Assembly (NCBI GenBank): GCA_021154985.1
Contig: JAJNQE010000095.1
Location: 1-29,738, forward strand
DNA length: 29,738 nt
Reading direction: 5' to 3'
Source: Hydrogenophaga sp.
GTDB lineage: Bacteria; Pseudomonadota; Gammaproteobacteria; Burkholderiales; Burkholderiaceae_C
Position 1 is the first letter of the stretch. Each line of letters opens with the position of its first letter. The notes beneath the pieces were generated by a model. That model made no database searches. It had not been told where the DNA came from and worked only from the letters and a program-made list of their open reading frames with translations. The position numbers and the translations under genes were made by a program. Below, piece after piece: positions 7,636 through 15,406 of this stretch.

Positions 7636-8841
7636 TCATGGCGGCGCCTGAAGAGGTGGCGCACGGATCGTCTCGCCGCACGTGAAGGTCAGTACGATGG
7701 TCATCGCGTGGCCGCAGTGCGGGCAGACGAAGGTTGGGCGCACGGTGTCCTGCGGATCGTCGCAGGGTGGCGGAACCTGTGGATCCCGCAGAGGCACTTG
7801 CAGCAGCTGGCGTGCGAGGGCCAGGCAGGCTGCTCGGTTGCAGTTGGCCAGCAGTCCGTAGTGGCGGATGCGGTGGAAGCCACAAGGCAGCACATGCAAC
7901 AGAAAGCGGCGCATGAACTCGCCGGCATCGAGCGTCATCGTCTTGTGGCGTGTCTTGCCTTGGACTCGGCCCTTGTCGCGGTAGTCCTTCCACCGGAAGG
8001 TCACGCCGCGCTCATCAAGCGCCACGAGTCGGCTGTTGGAGATGGCCACCCGGTGCGTGTAGCGCGACAGGTAAGCCAGCACCGCCTGGGGTCCGGCGAA
8101 CGGGCGCTTGGCGTAGACCACCCACTCGCATTGGCGCAGCGGTGCCAGCCAGCGGGCGAACGCCGCAGCGTTAGCCAGCGGAGCGTGTTCACCAAAGAAC
8201 TGCAGCCGGGCATCCCGGTGTGCCTGTTGCAGCGCTTCGAGGAAGCGCCGGCGGAACAACCGGGAGAGCACGCGCACCGGCAGGAAGAACCCGCGCCGGC
8301 AGGCGATCCAGTGTTCGCCGTCGCTCGCCAAGCCGCCACCGGGGACGATGCCGTGCACGTGCGGGTGGTGTGTGAGCGCCGAGCCCCAGGTGTGCAGCAC
8401 CAGCGTCACACCCAGTCGAGCGCCCAGGTGCTTCGCATCACCTCCGATGGTCAGAAGAGTTTCTGCGGCGATGTCGAACAGCAAGCCATAGACCACCGCC
8501 TTGTTGCAGTACGCGATGTCGGCGATGGGCGCCGGCAGCGTGAAGACCACGTGGTAGTACTCCACCGGCAGCAGGTCGGCGGTGCGCGCCTGGAGCCAAC
8601 GCCGGGCCGCGCTGGCCTGGCACTTCGGGCAGTGCCGGTTGCGGCAGGAGTTGTAGGCGATCTGGTCGGTGCCACACCCCTCGCAGCGCAAGACATGCCC
8701 ACCCAATGCCGCGCTGCGGCACTGCTCGATGGCCGACATGACCTTGAGTTGGGCCAGGCTCAGGTGGCCACGCTGAGCCTGACGCCAGGCGGGTCCATGA
8801 ATGCGGAAGATGTCGGCGACTTCCAGGGCTGCGCGCCCCAC
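7636..8841 (-). CDS. IS91-family HUH transposase
   Basis: A 401-residue rolling-circle transposase. The N-terminus has a zinc-binding cluster with C53, C56, C66, C71 and C74 in CEGCG...CRNRHCPKC. The HUH metal-binding motif is HVH at 161-163 within HHPHVHGIVPGG. The catalytic tyrosine region is YLSRYTHRVAIS, with Y257 and Y261 four residues apart. A second small cysteine pair (CPHCG) lies near the C-terminus. Length and motif order match full IS91-type transposases, so it appears intact. It nicks one strand and transposes by rolling-circle replication, and can move flanking DNA by one-ended events. It follows the recombinase gene by 10 bp in the same direction. Confidence 0.9.
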   Translation of the reverse strand: MGRAALEVADIFRIHGPAWRQAQRGHLSLAQLKVMSAIEQCRSAALGGHVLRCEGCGTDQIAYNSCRNRHCPKCQASAARRWLQARTADLLPVEYYHVVFTLPAPIADIAYCNKAVVYGLLFDIAAETLLTIGGDAKHLGARLGVTLVLHTWGSALTHHPHVHGIVPGGGLASDGEHWIACRRGFFLPVRVLSRLFRRRFLEALQQAHRDARLQFFGEHAPLANAAAFARWLAPLRQCEWVVYAKRPFAGPQAVLAYLSRYTHRVAISNSRLVALDERGVTFRWKDYRDKGRVQGKTRHKTMTLDAGEFMRRFLLHVLPCGFHRIRHYGLLANCNRAACLALARQLLQVPLRDPQVPPPCDDPQDTVRPTFVCPHCGHAMTIVLTFTCGETIRAPPLQAPP

Positions 8842-8851
8842 GACCGCAGGC

Positions 8852-9727
8852 TTACGACGAAGGCAGCGTCTCCAGTGGGCTGATCACCGCGCGCAGCACT
8901 TCGGTGGCCACGTGCGTGTACAGCGCGGTGGTCTCCAGTCGCTTGTGGCCCAGCAGCACCTGGATCACGCGGATATCGACCTTCTGCTCCAGCAGGTGCG
9001 TTGCAAAGCTGTGGCGCAGCGTGTGCATCGACACGCGCTTGTCGATCTGGGCGGCGTCGGCGGCCAGGTGAATCGCGCGGTTGAGCTGCCGGGTGGACAG
9101 CGAGTCCAAGGGGTTGAGCCCCGGAAACAGCCAGCCATTGGGCAGGATCTTGCCTTGCGCGTGCCCCACCCGCCACCATGCCCGCAGCCGCTCGAGCAGC
9201 ACGGGCGAGAGCATGGCGTAACGGTCCTTGCGGCCCTTGCCTTGCTCCACGCGCAGCGTCATGCGCTCACTGTCGATGTCGGTGACCTTCAACGCGCAGA
9301 CCTCGCTGGCGCGCAGCCCGGCCCCATAGGCCACGGAAAGATCTGCCTGGTACTTGGGGTTCGGTGCAGCGGCGATCAGACGGGCGACCTCGTCGCAGCT
9401 CAGCACAACGGGCAGCGGGCGTGGCTGGCGAACAGGCTGCACCTTGACCAACAGTTCGGCGTGGCCCAGCGTCACATCGAAGAAGAACTTCAGGCCACTG
9501 AGCGTGGAGTTGATGGTCGGCGGTGCCGTGCCGGTCTCGACCATGTGCAGCTGGAAGGCCCGAAGGTCCTCGGCGGTGGCGGTGTCCGGCGATCGCTTGA
9601 GATAGGCGGCGAGCCTGCGAACGGCGCGGATGTAGTGGATCTGGGTCTTGCCGTTGAACTTGCGCATCCGCATGTCGTCGATCATGCGTTGGCGCAACGG
9701 GGAGACGGAGGGCGTCAATGAGTTCAT
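8852..9727 (-). CDS. Tyrosine recombinase accompanying the IS91-like transposase
   Basis: A 291-residue phage-integrase-family recombinase. Residues 10-95 form a SAM-like N-terminal DNA-binding domain and about 105-285 the catalytic domain. All catalytic residues are visible: R139 in GAGLRASE, K164 in QGKGRKDR, H235 and R238 in HTLRH, H261 in LLGHK and the nucleophile Y270 in TALYTHV. It therefore looks active. The ATG at 9727 has an AGGAG five to eight bases upstream. Recombinases of this type commonly sit directly upstream of IS91-like transposases, so it most likely belongs to the element rather than being the integrase of a tRNA-borne island, though the latter is not excluded. Confidence 0.88.
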   Translation of the reverse strand: MNSLTPSVSPLRQRMIDDMRMRKFNGKTQIHYIRAVRRLAAYLKRSPDTATAEDLRAFQLHMVETGTAPPTINSTLSGLKFFFDVTLGHAELLVKVQPVRQPRPLPVVLSCDEVARLIAAAPNPKYQADLSVAYGAGLRASEVCALKVTDIDSERMTLRVEQGKGRKDRYAMLSPVLLERLRAWWRVGHAQGKILPNGWLFPGLNPLDSLSTRQLNRAIHLAADAAQIDKRVSMHTLRHSFATHLLEQKVDIRVIQVLLGHKRLETTALYTHVATEVLRAVISPLETLPSS

Positions 9728-10194
9728 GGTTCAACTCCTGTCGAAGAGCGAGGCGGATTGCCTCACCCGTCAACATGGCAGAACCAGCGGCGGAACGAAT
9801 AACCACGATGCTGCCGGAGCGATTACCGCGAAAGCGGTTTAGTCCATCGCTGCACAAGAGCCATTGCCTCTGAGACTTGGCCAAGTAAAGGTCCGCTTGT
9901 TGTCAGTCGGAAATCCTCAAGCTTCAGCAACCGAAAGAGATCGTTGGTTCGAATAGTCAGGGCAGTCAAGTTGACTGGGCCTGAGCCCAATGGTCAAAAA
10001 CGACCCCTGTCGAAGGTCGGCAGGTTGGAGGCGGGCCATGAGTGGGCCGCGGATGGGCCACAGAAAATGGCCAGGAAGACTCCTGACCATTGCACTACCA
10101 GTTCTGCGAAGCCCATATTCGTAGCTAATGTGGGGAACTGGAATTCACTCGACTGCTGCATGGGCCATGAGAGGCTCACGTAAGTCGTTGATTT
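9728..10194. other. Non-coding stretch between the IS91-like element and tRNA-Arg
   Basis: These 467 bp contain no gene I would support. They hold the GAAA-capped hairpin at 9825-9838, a hairpin at 10068-10089 (TGGCCAGGA/TCCTGACCA, one mismatch) and an inverted repeat CCAGTTC/GAACTGG at 10098-10104 and 10135-10141. The 10-mer GGGCCATGAG occurs twice (about 10034 and 10162). They look like recombination debris next to the tRNA. Confidence 0.5.
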
Positions 10195-10270
10195 TGGTGC
10201 GGCTGGCGGGGATCGAACCCACGACCCTCGGCTTCGGAGGCCGATACTCTATCCACTGAGCTACAGCCGC
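10195..10270 (-). tRNA. tRNA-Arg(CCG)
   Basis: The minus strand folds as a complete 76-nt cloverleaf. The acceptor stem is GCGGCTG/CAGCCGC, the D arm GCTC...GAGT, and the anticodon stem TCGGC/GCCGA with loop CTCCGAA (anticodon CCG). The T arm is GTGGG-TTCGATC-CCCGC, the discriminator A, and CCA is encoded. It lies exactly at the boundary between the mobile left part and the orderly chromosome to the right. Confidence 0.95.
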
Positions 10271-10323
10271 ATGCTGCTTGGAGACCAAGAGTCTACTCGT
10301 TGCGTTTTTCTCCGATGACGACA

Positions 10324-10365
10324 GCCTTCGGAGGCCAATACTCTATCCACTGAGCTACAGCCGCA
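10324..10365 (-). repeat. Truncated tRNA-Arg 5'-half copy
   Basis: Bases 10326-10365 repeat 10232-10271 (5' half of the intact tRNA-Arg through the anticodon loop, plus one flanking base), offset by 94 bp, with one mismatch in 40. Beyond the anticodon loop the sequence diverges, so no anticodon stem or T arm can form and it is not a functional tRNA. This is a typical scar of site-specific integration or recombination at a tRNA gene. Confidence 0.85.
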
Positions 10366-10422
10366 ACCGGGCCGATTCTATCAGCGAGGGGTTTTTGAAA
10401 GCGCTGGGCAGAGGGCCTTGGC

Positions 10423-10428
10423 TATAAT
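10423..10428 (+). promoter_or_regulatory. Probable -10 box of the cytochrome gene
   Basis: A perfect TATAAT lies 79 bp upstream of the cytochrome start. No good -35 hexamer is found 16-18 bp upstream; TTGAAA at 10395-10400 is too far (22 bp). Confidence 0.5.
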
Positions 10429-10457
10429 CGAGGGCTGTTCCAGAACCCTTCTTTACG

Positions 10458-10490
10458 GGCTGAGCCGTCATTGCACTGACCCGCTCAGCC
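10458..10490 (+). promoter_or_regulatory. Leader inverted repeat upstream of the cytochrome gene
   Basis: Perfect 8-bp arms GGCTGAGC (10458-10465) and GCTCAGCC (10483-10490) flank a 17-nt loop. The repeat would fall in the transcript leader between the TATAAT box and the start codon, just before the GAGGACACC ribosome-binding region. It could be an operator or an mRNA stem affecting initiation or stability; there is no T-run, so it is not a terminator. Confidence 0.5.
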
Positions 10491-10506
10491 ATCCCTTGAG
10501 GACACC

Positions 10507-11364
10507 ATGAGCGACCACGAGCACGAACACCACACCGGCCCGATCAAGACACCTTCGCAGTTGCTGTGGACGTCGTTCTTCGCATTTGTTGCTCCCATCT
10601 TCATCATCATCGGGCTGGTGTACACCGTGACCTCGGGGAACAAACCTGCCATGGGCGCGGCCGATCCTGAGTTGGCGGTTGCGCAACGCATCCAGCGCGT
10701 GGGCACGGTTGAACTGCGTGATGCCAACCGCCCGCTCGCATCGGGTGAAGCGGTGTATGCGGCCCAGTGCGTGGCCTGCCACGCCGCGGGTGTGGCCGGT
10801 GCGCCGAAGTTTGGCGACACGGCCGCCTGGGCACCCCGCATTGCCACCGGCTACGAAGCCTTGCTGAACTCCGTGCTCAAGGGCAAGGGCGCCATGGGTG
10901 CCCAGGGTGGTGGCGCGTACCGCGATGAGGAACTGGGCCGCGCTGTGGTGCACCTGGCCAATGCTGCAGGTGGCCAGTTTGCCGTGCCGGAAGCTGCGGC
11001 TGTAGCGGCTCCTGCTGCAGCACCCGCAGCCGCAGCGCCAGCAGCCGTCGAAGCTCCCACAGCTGTTGTGGCTGCTGCGCCGGCGGCCGCTGCGCCAGCT
11101 CCCGTTGCTGGCGCCACGGTGGCGGCCGGCGCGGGTGAAGCGCTCTACAAACAAGCATGCGCCGTTTGCCACGTGGCAGGCGTTGCGGGTGCACCCAAGT
11201 TCGCCGACAAAGCGGCTTGGGCGCCTCGCCTGGCGCTGGGCCTTGATGGCCTGACGGCCAGCGTGATCAAAGGCAAGGGTGCCATGCCACCCAAAGGCGG
11301 CTCAGCCGCGTCGGATGCCGACATCAAGGCGGCCGTGCAGTACATGCTCGACGCCGTGAAGTGA
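10507..11364 (+). CDS. Membrane-anchored dihaem cytochrome c (c5 type)
   Basis: A 285-residue electron carrier. A His-rich N-terminus (HEHEHH) precedes one membrane segment at about 18-42, which anchors the protein with the rest in the periplasm. Two cytochrome c domains follow, each with a CxxCH haem site (C88-C91-H92 and C218-C221-H222). Both contain the same AGVAGAPKF...AAWAPR core and GKGAM, where Met is the likely axial ligand. The domains are joined by an Ala/Pro-rich linker of about 50 residues. The near-identical cores suggest internal duplication. It likely passes electrons to a terminal oxidase or other periplasmic acceptor. It has its own -10 box and a downstream terminator, so it is probably a single-gene unit. 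Confidence 0.88.
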   Translation: MSDHEHEHHTGPIKTPSQLLWTSFFAFVAPIFIIIGLVYTVTSGNKPAMGAADPELAVAQRIQRVGTVELRDANRPLASGEAVYAAQCVACHAAGVAGAPKFGDTAAWAPRIATGYEALLNSVLKGKGAMGAQGGGAYRDEELGRAVVHLANAAGGQFAVPEAAAVAAPAAAPAAAAPAAVEAPTAVVAAAPAAAAPAPVAGATVAAGAGEALYKQACAVCHVAGVAGAPKFADKAAWAPRLALGLDGLTASVIKGKGAMPPKGGSAASDADIKAAVQYMLDAVK

Positions 11365-11393
11365 ACCCGCTCACAGCCTGGCAAAGGCAAGTG

Positions 11394-11423
11394 AAAAGGC
11401 CGGTCAGTGATCGGCCTTTTTTT
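11394..11423 (+). terminator. Rho-independent terminator after the cytochrome gene
   Basis: Stem AAAAGGCCG (11394-11402) / CGGCCTTTT (11412-11420) with a 9-nt loop and a T-run. It lies between convergent genes, and the A-run on the other side lets it serve the AraC-type gene as well, although that gene's stop overlaps the T-run. Confidence 0.85.
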
Positions 11424-12439
11424 CATGCGCGCGCGCCGGGCAACACCCCGTGTCGCCATTCGCGCGGCGACACGCCGTACTCTTCACGGAAGCTTCGGCT
11501 GAAATGGGCCGCCGTGTTGAAGCCCCAGGAAAAAGCGATGTCGGAGATGCCGTGCTCGCGCCAACGCGGGTCCGCCAGATCACGGCGGCAGGCGTCAAGC
11601 CGCTGCTTCCAGATCCAGCGCGAGAGTGGAACCGGTTCGGTGCGAAACAGGCGGGACAAATGGTCGGGTGACAACTGAAGCGCCTGGGCGATGGAGTAAA
11701 CCGAGAGCTCAGGGTCGCGCAGATGGTCACGAACGTAAGCCTTGATTCGAGACAGGTGGTAAGCGCGCAGGCTGGAGGCCTTGACCACATTGGCGTTGGG
11801 CAGGCCGCGCAAGCCGGCGGCCACCATGCTGGTGATGGCCTCGGACACACCGAGGGCCGAAGAAGGCAGCAGGCGGTCAACGTCGGCGTGCAGGGTGGCC
11901 ACCATCGAGATCAACAGGTGCCCAGCGGCGTCCTGGCCCGGCACGGTGGTGGCGGTGAGCTCTTCAAGGTTGCTCACGTGCACCTTGAGCTGGGCGCGCG
12001 GCAAACGCATGACGAACACATCATGACCGCCGCTGTCGAACAGCAGTTCGTAAGGCCGGATGCTGTCGTACAGCACAAAATCGCCGGGCTCGACGACCGC
12101 ACTTCGCCCGTCCTGCTGCACCATGCAGCGCCCTTGGCGCTGCACCTGAACCAGCAAACAGTCTTCTCCGCCGAGGCGGATCTGTGAATCGGTGCGGGCC
12201 ACCCGCGGAGCGTTGGAGCGCAGGTGGGTCAGGTCGATGGACCCCAGCCGGTTGAAGGCGATGTCGCCATACAGCGGTTGGTTGCTGGGCTGGTCGCAGT
12301 CCAGCTTCACATACATCGCACAAATCATGTCCAGCCAGTAAGCCGTGCGCTCCGAGGGCGGCACTGTTGTGGTGCTCAGCACGCGGGCATCGGCTTCGTG
12401 CGAGGGGGGCGTCAAGGTCGTGATCATGGCTAGAGACAT
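11423..12439 (-). CDS. AraC-family regulator, probable controller of the aldoxime/nitrile operon
   Basis: A 338-residue transcription regulator. The N-terminal 200 residues form a cupin-like ligand/dimerisation domain of the AraC_binding_2 type (VQRQGRCMVQQDGR, VEPGDFVLYDS). The C-terminal hundred residues are the double helix-turn-helix domain, with SVYSIAQALQLSPDHLSRLF and the signature region ISDIAFSWGFNTAAHFSRSFREEYGVSP. It is divergent from the aldoxime/nitrile operon across 233 bp. AraC-type activators (NitR for Rhodococcus nitrilase, OxdR for Pseudomonas aldoxime dehydratase) are known for this pathway, so activation by substrate is a sound inference. Several starts are possible: TTG 12442, ATG 12439 or ATG 12427. 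None has a strong ribosome-binding site; ATG 12439 is used. Confidence 0.88.
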   Translation of the reverse strand: MSLAMITTLTPPSHEADARVLSTTTVPPSERTAYWLDMICAMYVKLDCDQPSNQPLYGDIAFNRLGSIDLTHLRSNAPRVARTDSQIRLGGEDCLLVQVQRQGRCMVQQDGRSAVVEPGDFVLYDSIRPYELLFDSGGHDVFVMRLPRAQLKVHVSNLEELTATTVPGQDAAGHLLISMVATLHADVDRLLPSSALGVSEAITSMVAAGLRGLPNANVVKASSLRAYHLSRIKAYVRDHLRDPELSVYSIAQALQLSPDHLSRLFRTEPVPLSRWIWKQRLDACRRDLADPRWREHGISDIAFSWGFNTAAHFSRSFREEYGVSPREWRHGVLPGARA

Positions 12440-12517
12440 CAAGGAATGTGTACGTTACGCCGCTGTCAAGAGGCAAACCACATGACTAACCCTTAGGGGC
12501 TCACTCTTTCCTCCAGA

Positions 12518-12559
12518 CGGCAAACTTGTAAGCAATATGGGTGCCATATTGGATTGCCG
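12518..12559. promoter_or_regulatory. Nested palindromic operator candidate
   Basis: In the regulator/operon gap, CAATATGG (12533-12540) and CCATATTG (12544-12551) form a perfect 8-bp dyad around GTG. It sits inside a second dyad, CGGCAA (12518-12523) / TTGCCG (12554-12559). The GGCAAAC element recurs upstream at 12472-12478, 47 bp from the copy at 12519. Such symmetry in a divergent control region suggests a regulator binding site. Confidence 0.55.
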
Positions 12560-12672
12560 CGCACCCAAACCGCGATGTCGATCGCAAGCAAATCACGGGT
12601 CTGCTGCAGGCAAGACGCGTCGCAACCCCGTCCATAGCATCACGGCTCCCTCACCCCTCAAACGGAGCCGCC

Positions 12673-13947
12673 ATGAATCAACCGATTGTCTCGACGTCCA
12701 CCCGCCGGAAATTCCTGCACCAGTCCGTGGCCACGGTCGGCGCCCTGAGCGCCCCCAGCGTGTTCGCCCGAGACACCATCCGGATTGGCTACGTCAGCCC
12801 CCGCACCGGCCCGTTTGCACCTTTCGCCGAGGCGGACGAGTACATCCTGCAAGGCGTGCGCCAGTCCCTGGCCAACGGATTGCGCATTGGCGGCAAGACC
12901 TACGCCGTGGAAATCGTGACCCGTGACGACCAGAGCCGCGAAGACCGCGCCTCCAACCTCGCCGGCGAACTGATCAACAAACACGGCGTCGACCTGATGC
13001 TGTCCCAAGGTGCCCTGACAGTGGTCGGCGTCTCGCAACAATGTGAGCTCGCCGGTGTGCCCAGTGTGTCCACCATGACGCCCTGGCAAGCCTGGATGTT
13101 CCCGCTCAAGAGCGACCCGGGCAAAGGCTTCAAGCACGCCTTTCACTTCTTCTGGGGCATTGAAGACATCGGCAACGTCTACACCGACATCTGGAGCGAC
13201 CTGCGCACCAACAAGAAAGTGGGCATGGTCTGGAGCAACGATGTGCCGGGCAACGCGTTCGGCGATCCAAAGCTTGGACTCCCTGCGCATTTCGCCAGCG
13301 CCGGTTTCTCGACCGTTGAAGTGGGCAGATTCCCGGTCGGCGCTGACGACTTCTCAACGCACATTCAGGCGTTCAAGCGCGACGGTGTGGAAATCGTGAC
13401 CGGCCTGTTCAATCCGCCGGAATGGGCCACTTTCGTGCGCCAGTCGGCCCAGATGGGTTTCAAGCCGAAGGTTGCCACTGTGGCCAAGGCACTGCTCTTC
13501 CCGGGCGGTGTTGCAGCGCTGGGCCCCAGCGCCGAAGGCATGTCCACCGAAATCTGGTGGACGCCGCGCTACCCCTTCACCTCCAGCCTCACCCAGCAAA
13601 CCGCCCGCCAGCTCGCCGAGGGCTACACCAGCGCCACCCAGCGCGACTGGACACAGCCGATCGGCGTGGTGCACGCGCTGTTTGAAACCGGCATTGCCGC
13701 ACTGCGTGCCAGCGGAGATCCAAAGAATCCCGACAAGGTAAGCGAAGCCTTGCGCACGCTGAAGCTGCAGACCGTGATCGGGCAACTGGACTTCGCCAAC
13801 AGCGGCATCAAGAACGTGTCGAAGATGCGTGTGGTGGGCGGTCAGTGGAGTGTGGGGCAGGGTGGCAAGCCCGAAATCTTCATCACGCACAACAAGACAG
13901 CACCTGAAATCCCTGTGCAGCGGGCATTCAACCTGCTCAAAGGCTGA
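12673..13947 (+). CDS. Tat-exported ABC substrate-binding protein (Peripla_BP_6 type)
   Basis: A 424-residue periplasmic binding protein. The N-terminus has a twin-arginine signal (STRRKFLHQ, R11-R12) and a hydrophobic run, with cleavage likely after VFA near residue 33. The mature protein begins DTIRIGYVSPRTGPFA, typical of the branched-chain amino acid/amide-urea binding family, and continues with the two-lobed pattern of that family (GVDLMLSQGALTVVG, VGMVWSND, VEIVTGLF). The ATG at 12673 is chosen over the open frame upstream because of GGAG at 12664-12667 and the signal peptide. As the first gene of the operon it should set the importer's specificity; the ligand could be an aldoxime, nitrile, amide or acid and cannot be read from sequence. 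Confidence 0.88.
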   Translation: MNQPIVSTSTRRKFLHQSVATVGALSAPSVFARDTIRIGYVSPRTGPFAPFAEADEYILQGVRQSLANGLRIGGKTYAVEIVTRDDQSREDRASNLAGELINKHGVDLMLSQGALTVVGVSQQCELAGVPSVSTMTPWQAWMFPLKSDPGKGFKHAFHFFWGIEDIGNVYTDIWSDLRTNKKVGMVWSNDVPGNAFGDPKLGLPAHFASAGFSTVEVGRFPVGADDFSTHIQAFKRDGVEIVTGLFNPPEWATFVRQSAQMGFKPKVATVAKALLFPGGVAALGPSAEGMSTEIWWTPRYPFTSSLTQQTARQLAEGYTSATQRDWTQPIGVVHALFETGIAALRASGDPKNPDKVSEALRTLKLQTVIGQLDFANSGIKNVSKMRVVGGQWSVGQGGKPEIFITHNKTAPEIPVQRAFNLLKG

Positions 13948-13958
13948 GGCGAACCACT

Positions 13959-14723
13959 GTGTTGCTCCAGCTCCATGGCGTGTGCAAGCGATACGGCGCC
14001 ACGCCCGTGCTTCGAAACATCGACCTGTCGGTGCAGACGGGCGAATTCGTCGGTGTCATCGGTCCGAACGGAGCGGGGAAAACCACGCTCTTTGGATTGA
14101 TCGCCGGCAACCTCGCCTGTGACAGCGGCCGCATCGAGCTCGAAGGTCGCGACCTGACCAGGCAGCGGGCGCAGCAGCGTTGCCACAGCGGCATCGCCCG
14201 CACGTTCCAGGTGCCCCAACCCTTCGAAACCCTCACGGTGTACGAAAACACGCTGGTGAGCGCCACGTTTGGTGCCGAGCTGCAAGGGGCGCAAGCCGCC
14301 GAAGCGGCGATGACGGCGCTCAAGCGCTGCGGCTTGCTGCGGGTAGCCGACCATCCTGCGGCCACCCTCGGTTTGCTGCAACGCAAACGGCTGGAACTGG
14401 CGCGCGCGCTCGCCACACAGCCGCGCCTGCTGCTGCTGGACGAAGTCGCAGGTGGTTTGACCGACCGCGAGATGGTCGATCTCGTGCAGCTCGTGCAAGA
14501 ACTGCATACCGAGGGCGTGACCGTGCTGTGGATCGAGCATCTGGTTCACGCCCTCGTTCCAGTCGCTCAGCGCCTGGTGGTGCTGTCAGAGGGGCAGGTG
14601 CTGGCAGACGGTCTCCCTGCCGAAGTGGTCGCCAATCCCCAGGTGCGCGAAACCTACCTGGGCACCGATTTCGACGTCAACACATCGGCCACACGCGGCG
14701 AGGCAGAACATGCTGCGAACTGA
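13959..14723 (+). CDS. ABC importer ATPase, LivG type
   Basis: A 254-residue ATP-binding subunit. Walker A is GPNGAGKTT (35-43), the Q-loop lies at FQVPQPFE (83-90), and Walker B is LLLLDEVAGGL (157-167), followed by a switch-region histidine in VLWIEH. The signature LSGGQ is replaced by LGLLQRKRLELARA (137-150), a variation also known in LivG-like subunits. GTG 13959 is the start, 11 bp after the binding-protein stop. It pairs with the LivF-like ATPase encoded next, whose gene overlaps it by 14 bp. It energises uptake through the LivH/LivM-like permeases encoded downstream. Confidence 0.9.
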   Translation: MLLQLHGVCKRYGATPVLRNIDLSVQTGEFVGVIGPNGAGKTTLFGLIAGNLACDSGRIELEGRDLTRQRAQQRCHSGIARTFQVPQPFETLTVYENTLVSATFGAELQGAQAAEAAMTALKRCGLLRVADHPAATLGLLQRKRLELARALATQPRLLLLDEVAGGLTDREMVDLVQLVQELHTEGVTVLWIEHLVHALVPVAQRLVVLSEGQVLADGLPAEVVANPQVRETYLGTDFDVNTSATRGEAEHAAN

Positions 14724-15405
14724 ACTACTCGACGCTCACTACGGCCTGTTCCAGGCTCTCTTCGGCGTCAGCATCGAGATTCAAAGGGGCGAGGTTGTTG
14801 CCCTGGTGGGTTCCAACGGTGCCGGAAAGACCACGCTGATGCGCGCCCTGGCCGGTGCACTGCCGGTGGCACGCCAGGCCATCCAGCTTGACAAAATCGC
14901 GGTGGGGGGCAACCCCGAAAGCAGGCAACTGGCCCATGGCGTGGCACTGGTCCCAGAGGGTCGACGCCTGTTTGCCGACTTGTCGGTGGAAGACAACCTG
15001 CGGGTGGCAGCAGAGTCCAGCGACCGATCTGGCCCTTGGAACCTGTCCACGCTATTCGACGCCTTACCGGCACTGGCCAACGTGCGCCGCCGCAACGCCA
15101 CCGCCCTGTCTGGCGGGCAGCAACAGCTGGTGGCGGTGGCCCGGGCTCTCGCCACCAACCCCGACTACCTGTTGTGCGACGAGATCTCCCTGGGGCTGTC
15201 GCCCGTGGCTGTGCAGGCGGTCTACGACCTGCTGCAACGGGTGAGTGCCAACGGCACCGCTGTGCTGCTCGTTGAACAAAACGTCTCGCGCGCACTGGCG
15301 GAATCCAGTCGCTTCTATTGCCTGCAAAAGGGGCGTGTGGTCTTGAGCGGGACATCGCGCCACGCCGACACGCAGCAGGTCGCACACGCCTATTTCGGGA
15401 GCTGA
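14710..15405 (+). CDS. ABC importer ATPase, LivF type
   Basis: A 231-residue ATP-binding subunit with Walker A GSNGAGKTT (34-42), a canonical signature LSGGQQQ (133-139), Walker B YLLCDEISLGL and the Q-loop/EGRRLF motif typical of LivF proteins. The ATG lies inside the end of the LivG-like gene (14-bp overlap), and the next permease gene begins one base after its stop. It forms the second half of the ATPase heterodimer. Confidence 0.9.
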   Translation: MLRTELLDAHYGLFQALFGVSIEIQRGEVVALVGSNGAGKTTLMRALAGALPVARQAIQLDKIAVGGNPESRQLAHGVALVPEGRRLFADLSVEDNLRVAAESSDRSGPWNLSTLFDALPALANVRRRNATALSGGQQQLVAVARALATNPDYLLCDEISLGLSPVAVQAVYDLLQRVSANGTAVLLVEQNVSRALAESSRFYCLQKGRVVLSGTSRHADTQQVAHAYFGS

Positions 15406-15406
15406 C

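Larger units (their letters stand above)
7304..9840 (-). mobile_element. IS91-family-like element with accessory tyrosine recombinase
   Basis: Two minus-strand genes only 10 bp apart, a tyrosine recombinase then an HUH transposase, form an IS91-type unit. The outer limits are estimates. On the left, a GTTC/GAAC tetranucleotide at 7304-7307 lies beside the palindrome at 7315-7324 and could be the oriIS end. On the right, a short hairpin ACCGC-GAAA-GCGGT (9825-9838) could mark the terIS end. IS91 elements lack terminal inverted repeats and make no target duplication, so the ends cannot be fixed by eye. Confidence 0.55.

Noticed and set aside
7582..8883. A long plus-strand open frame of 433 codons opposite the IS91 transposase
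   Set aside because: It is the antisense shadow of the transposase, whose catalytic motifs are complete; such frames are common in GC-rich DNA.
9944..10183. A 79-residue open frame on the plus strand between the IS element and tRNA-Arg
   Set aside because: No ribosome-binding site, no ATG start, no recognisable features, and it runs through several inverted repeats.
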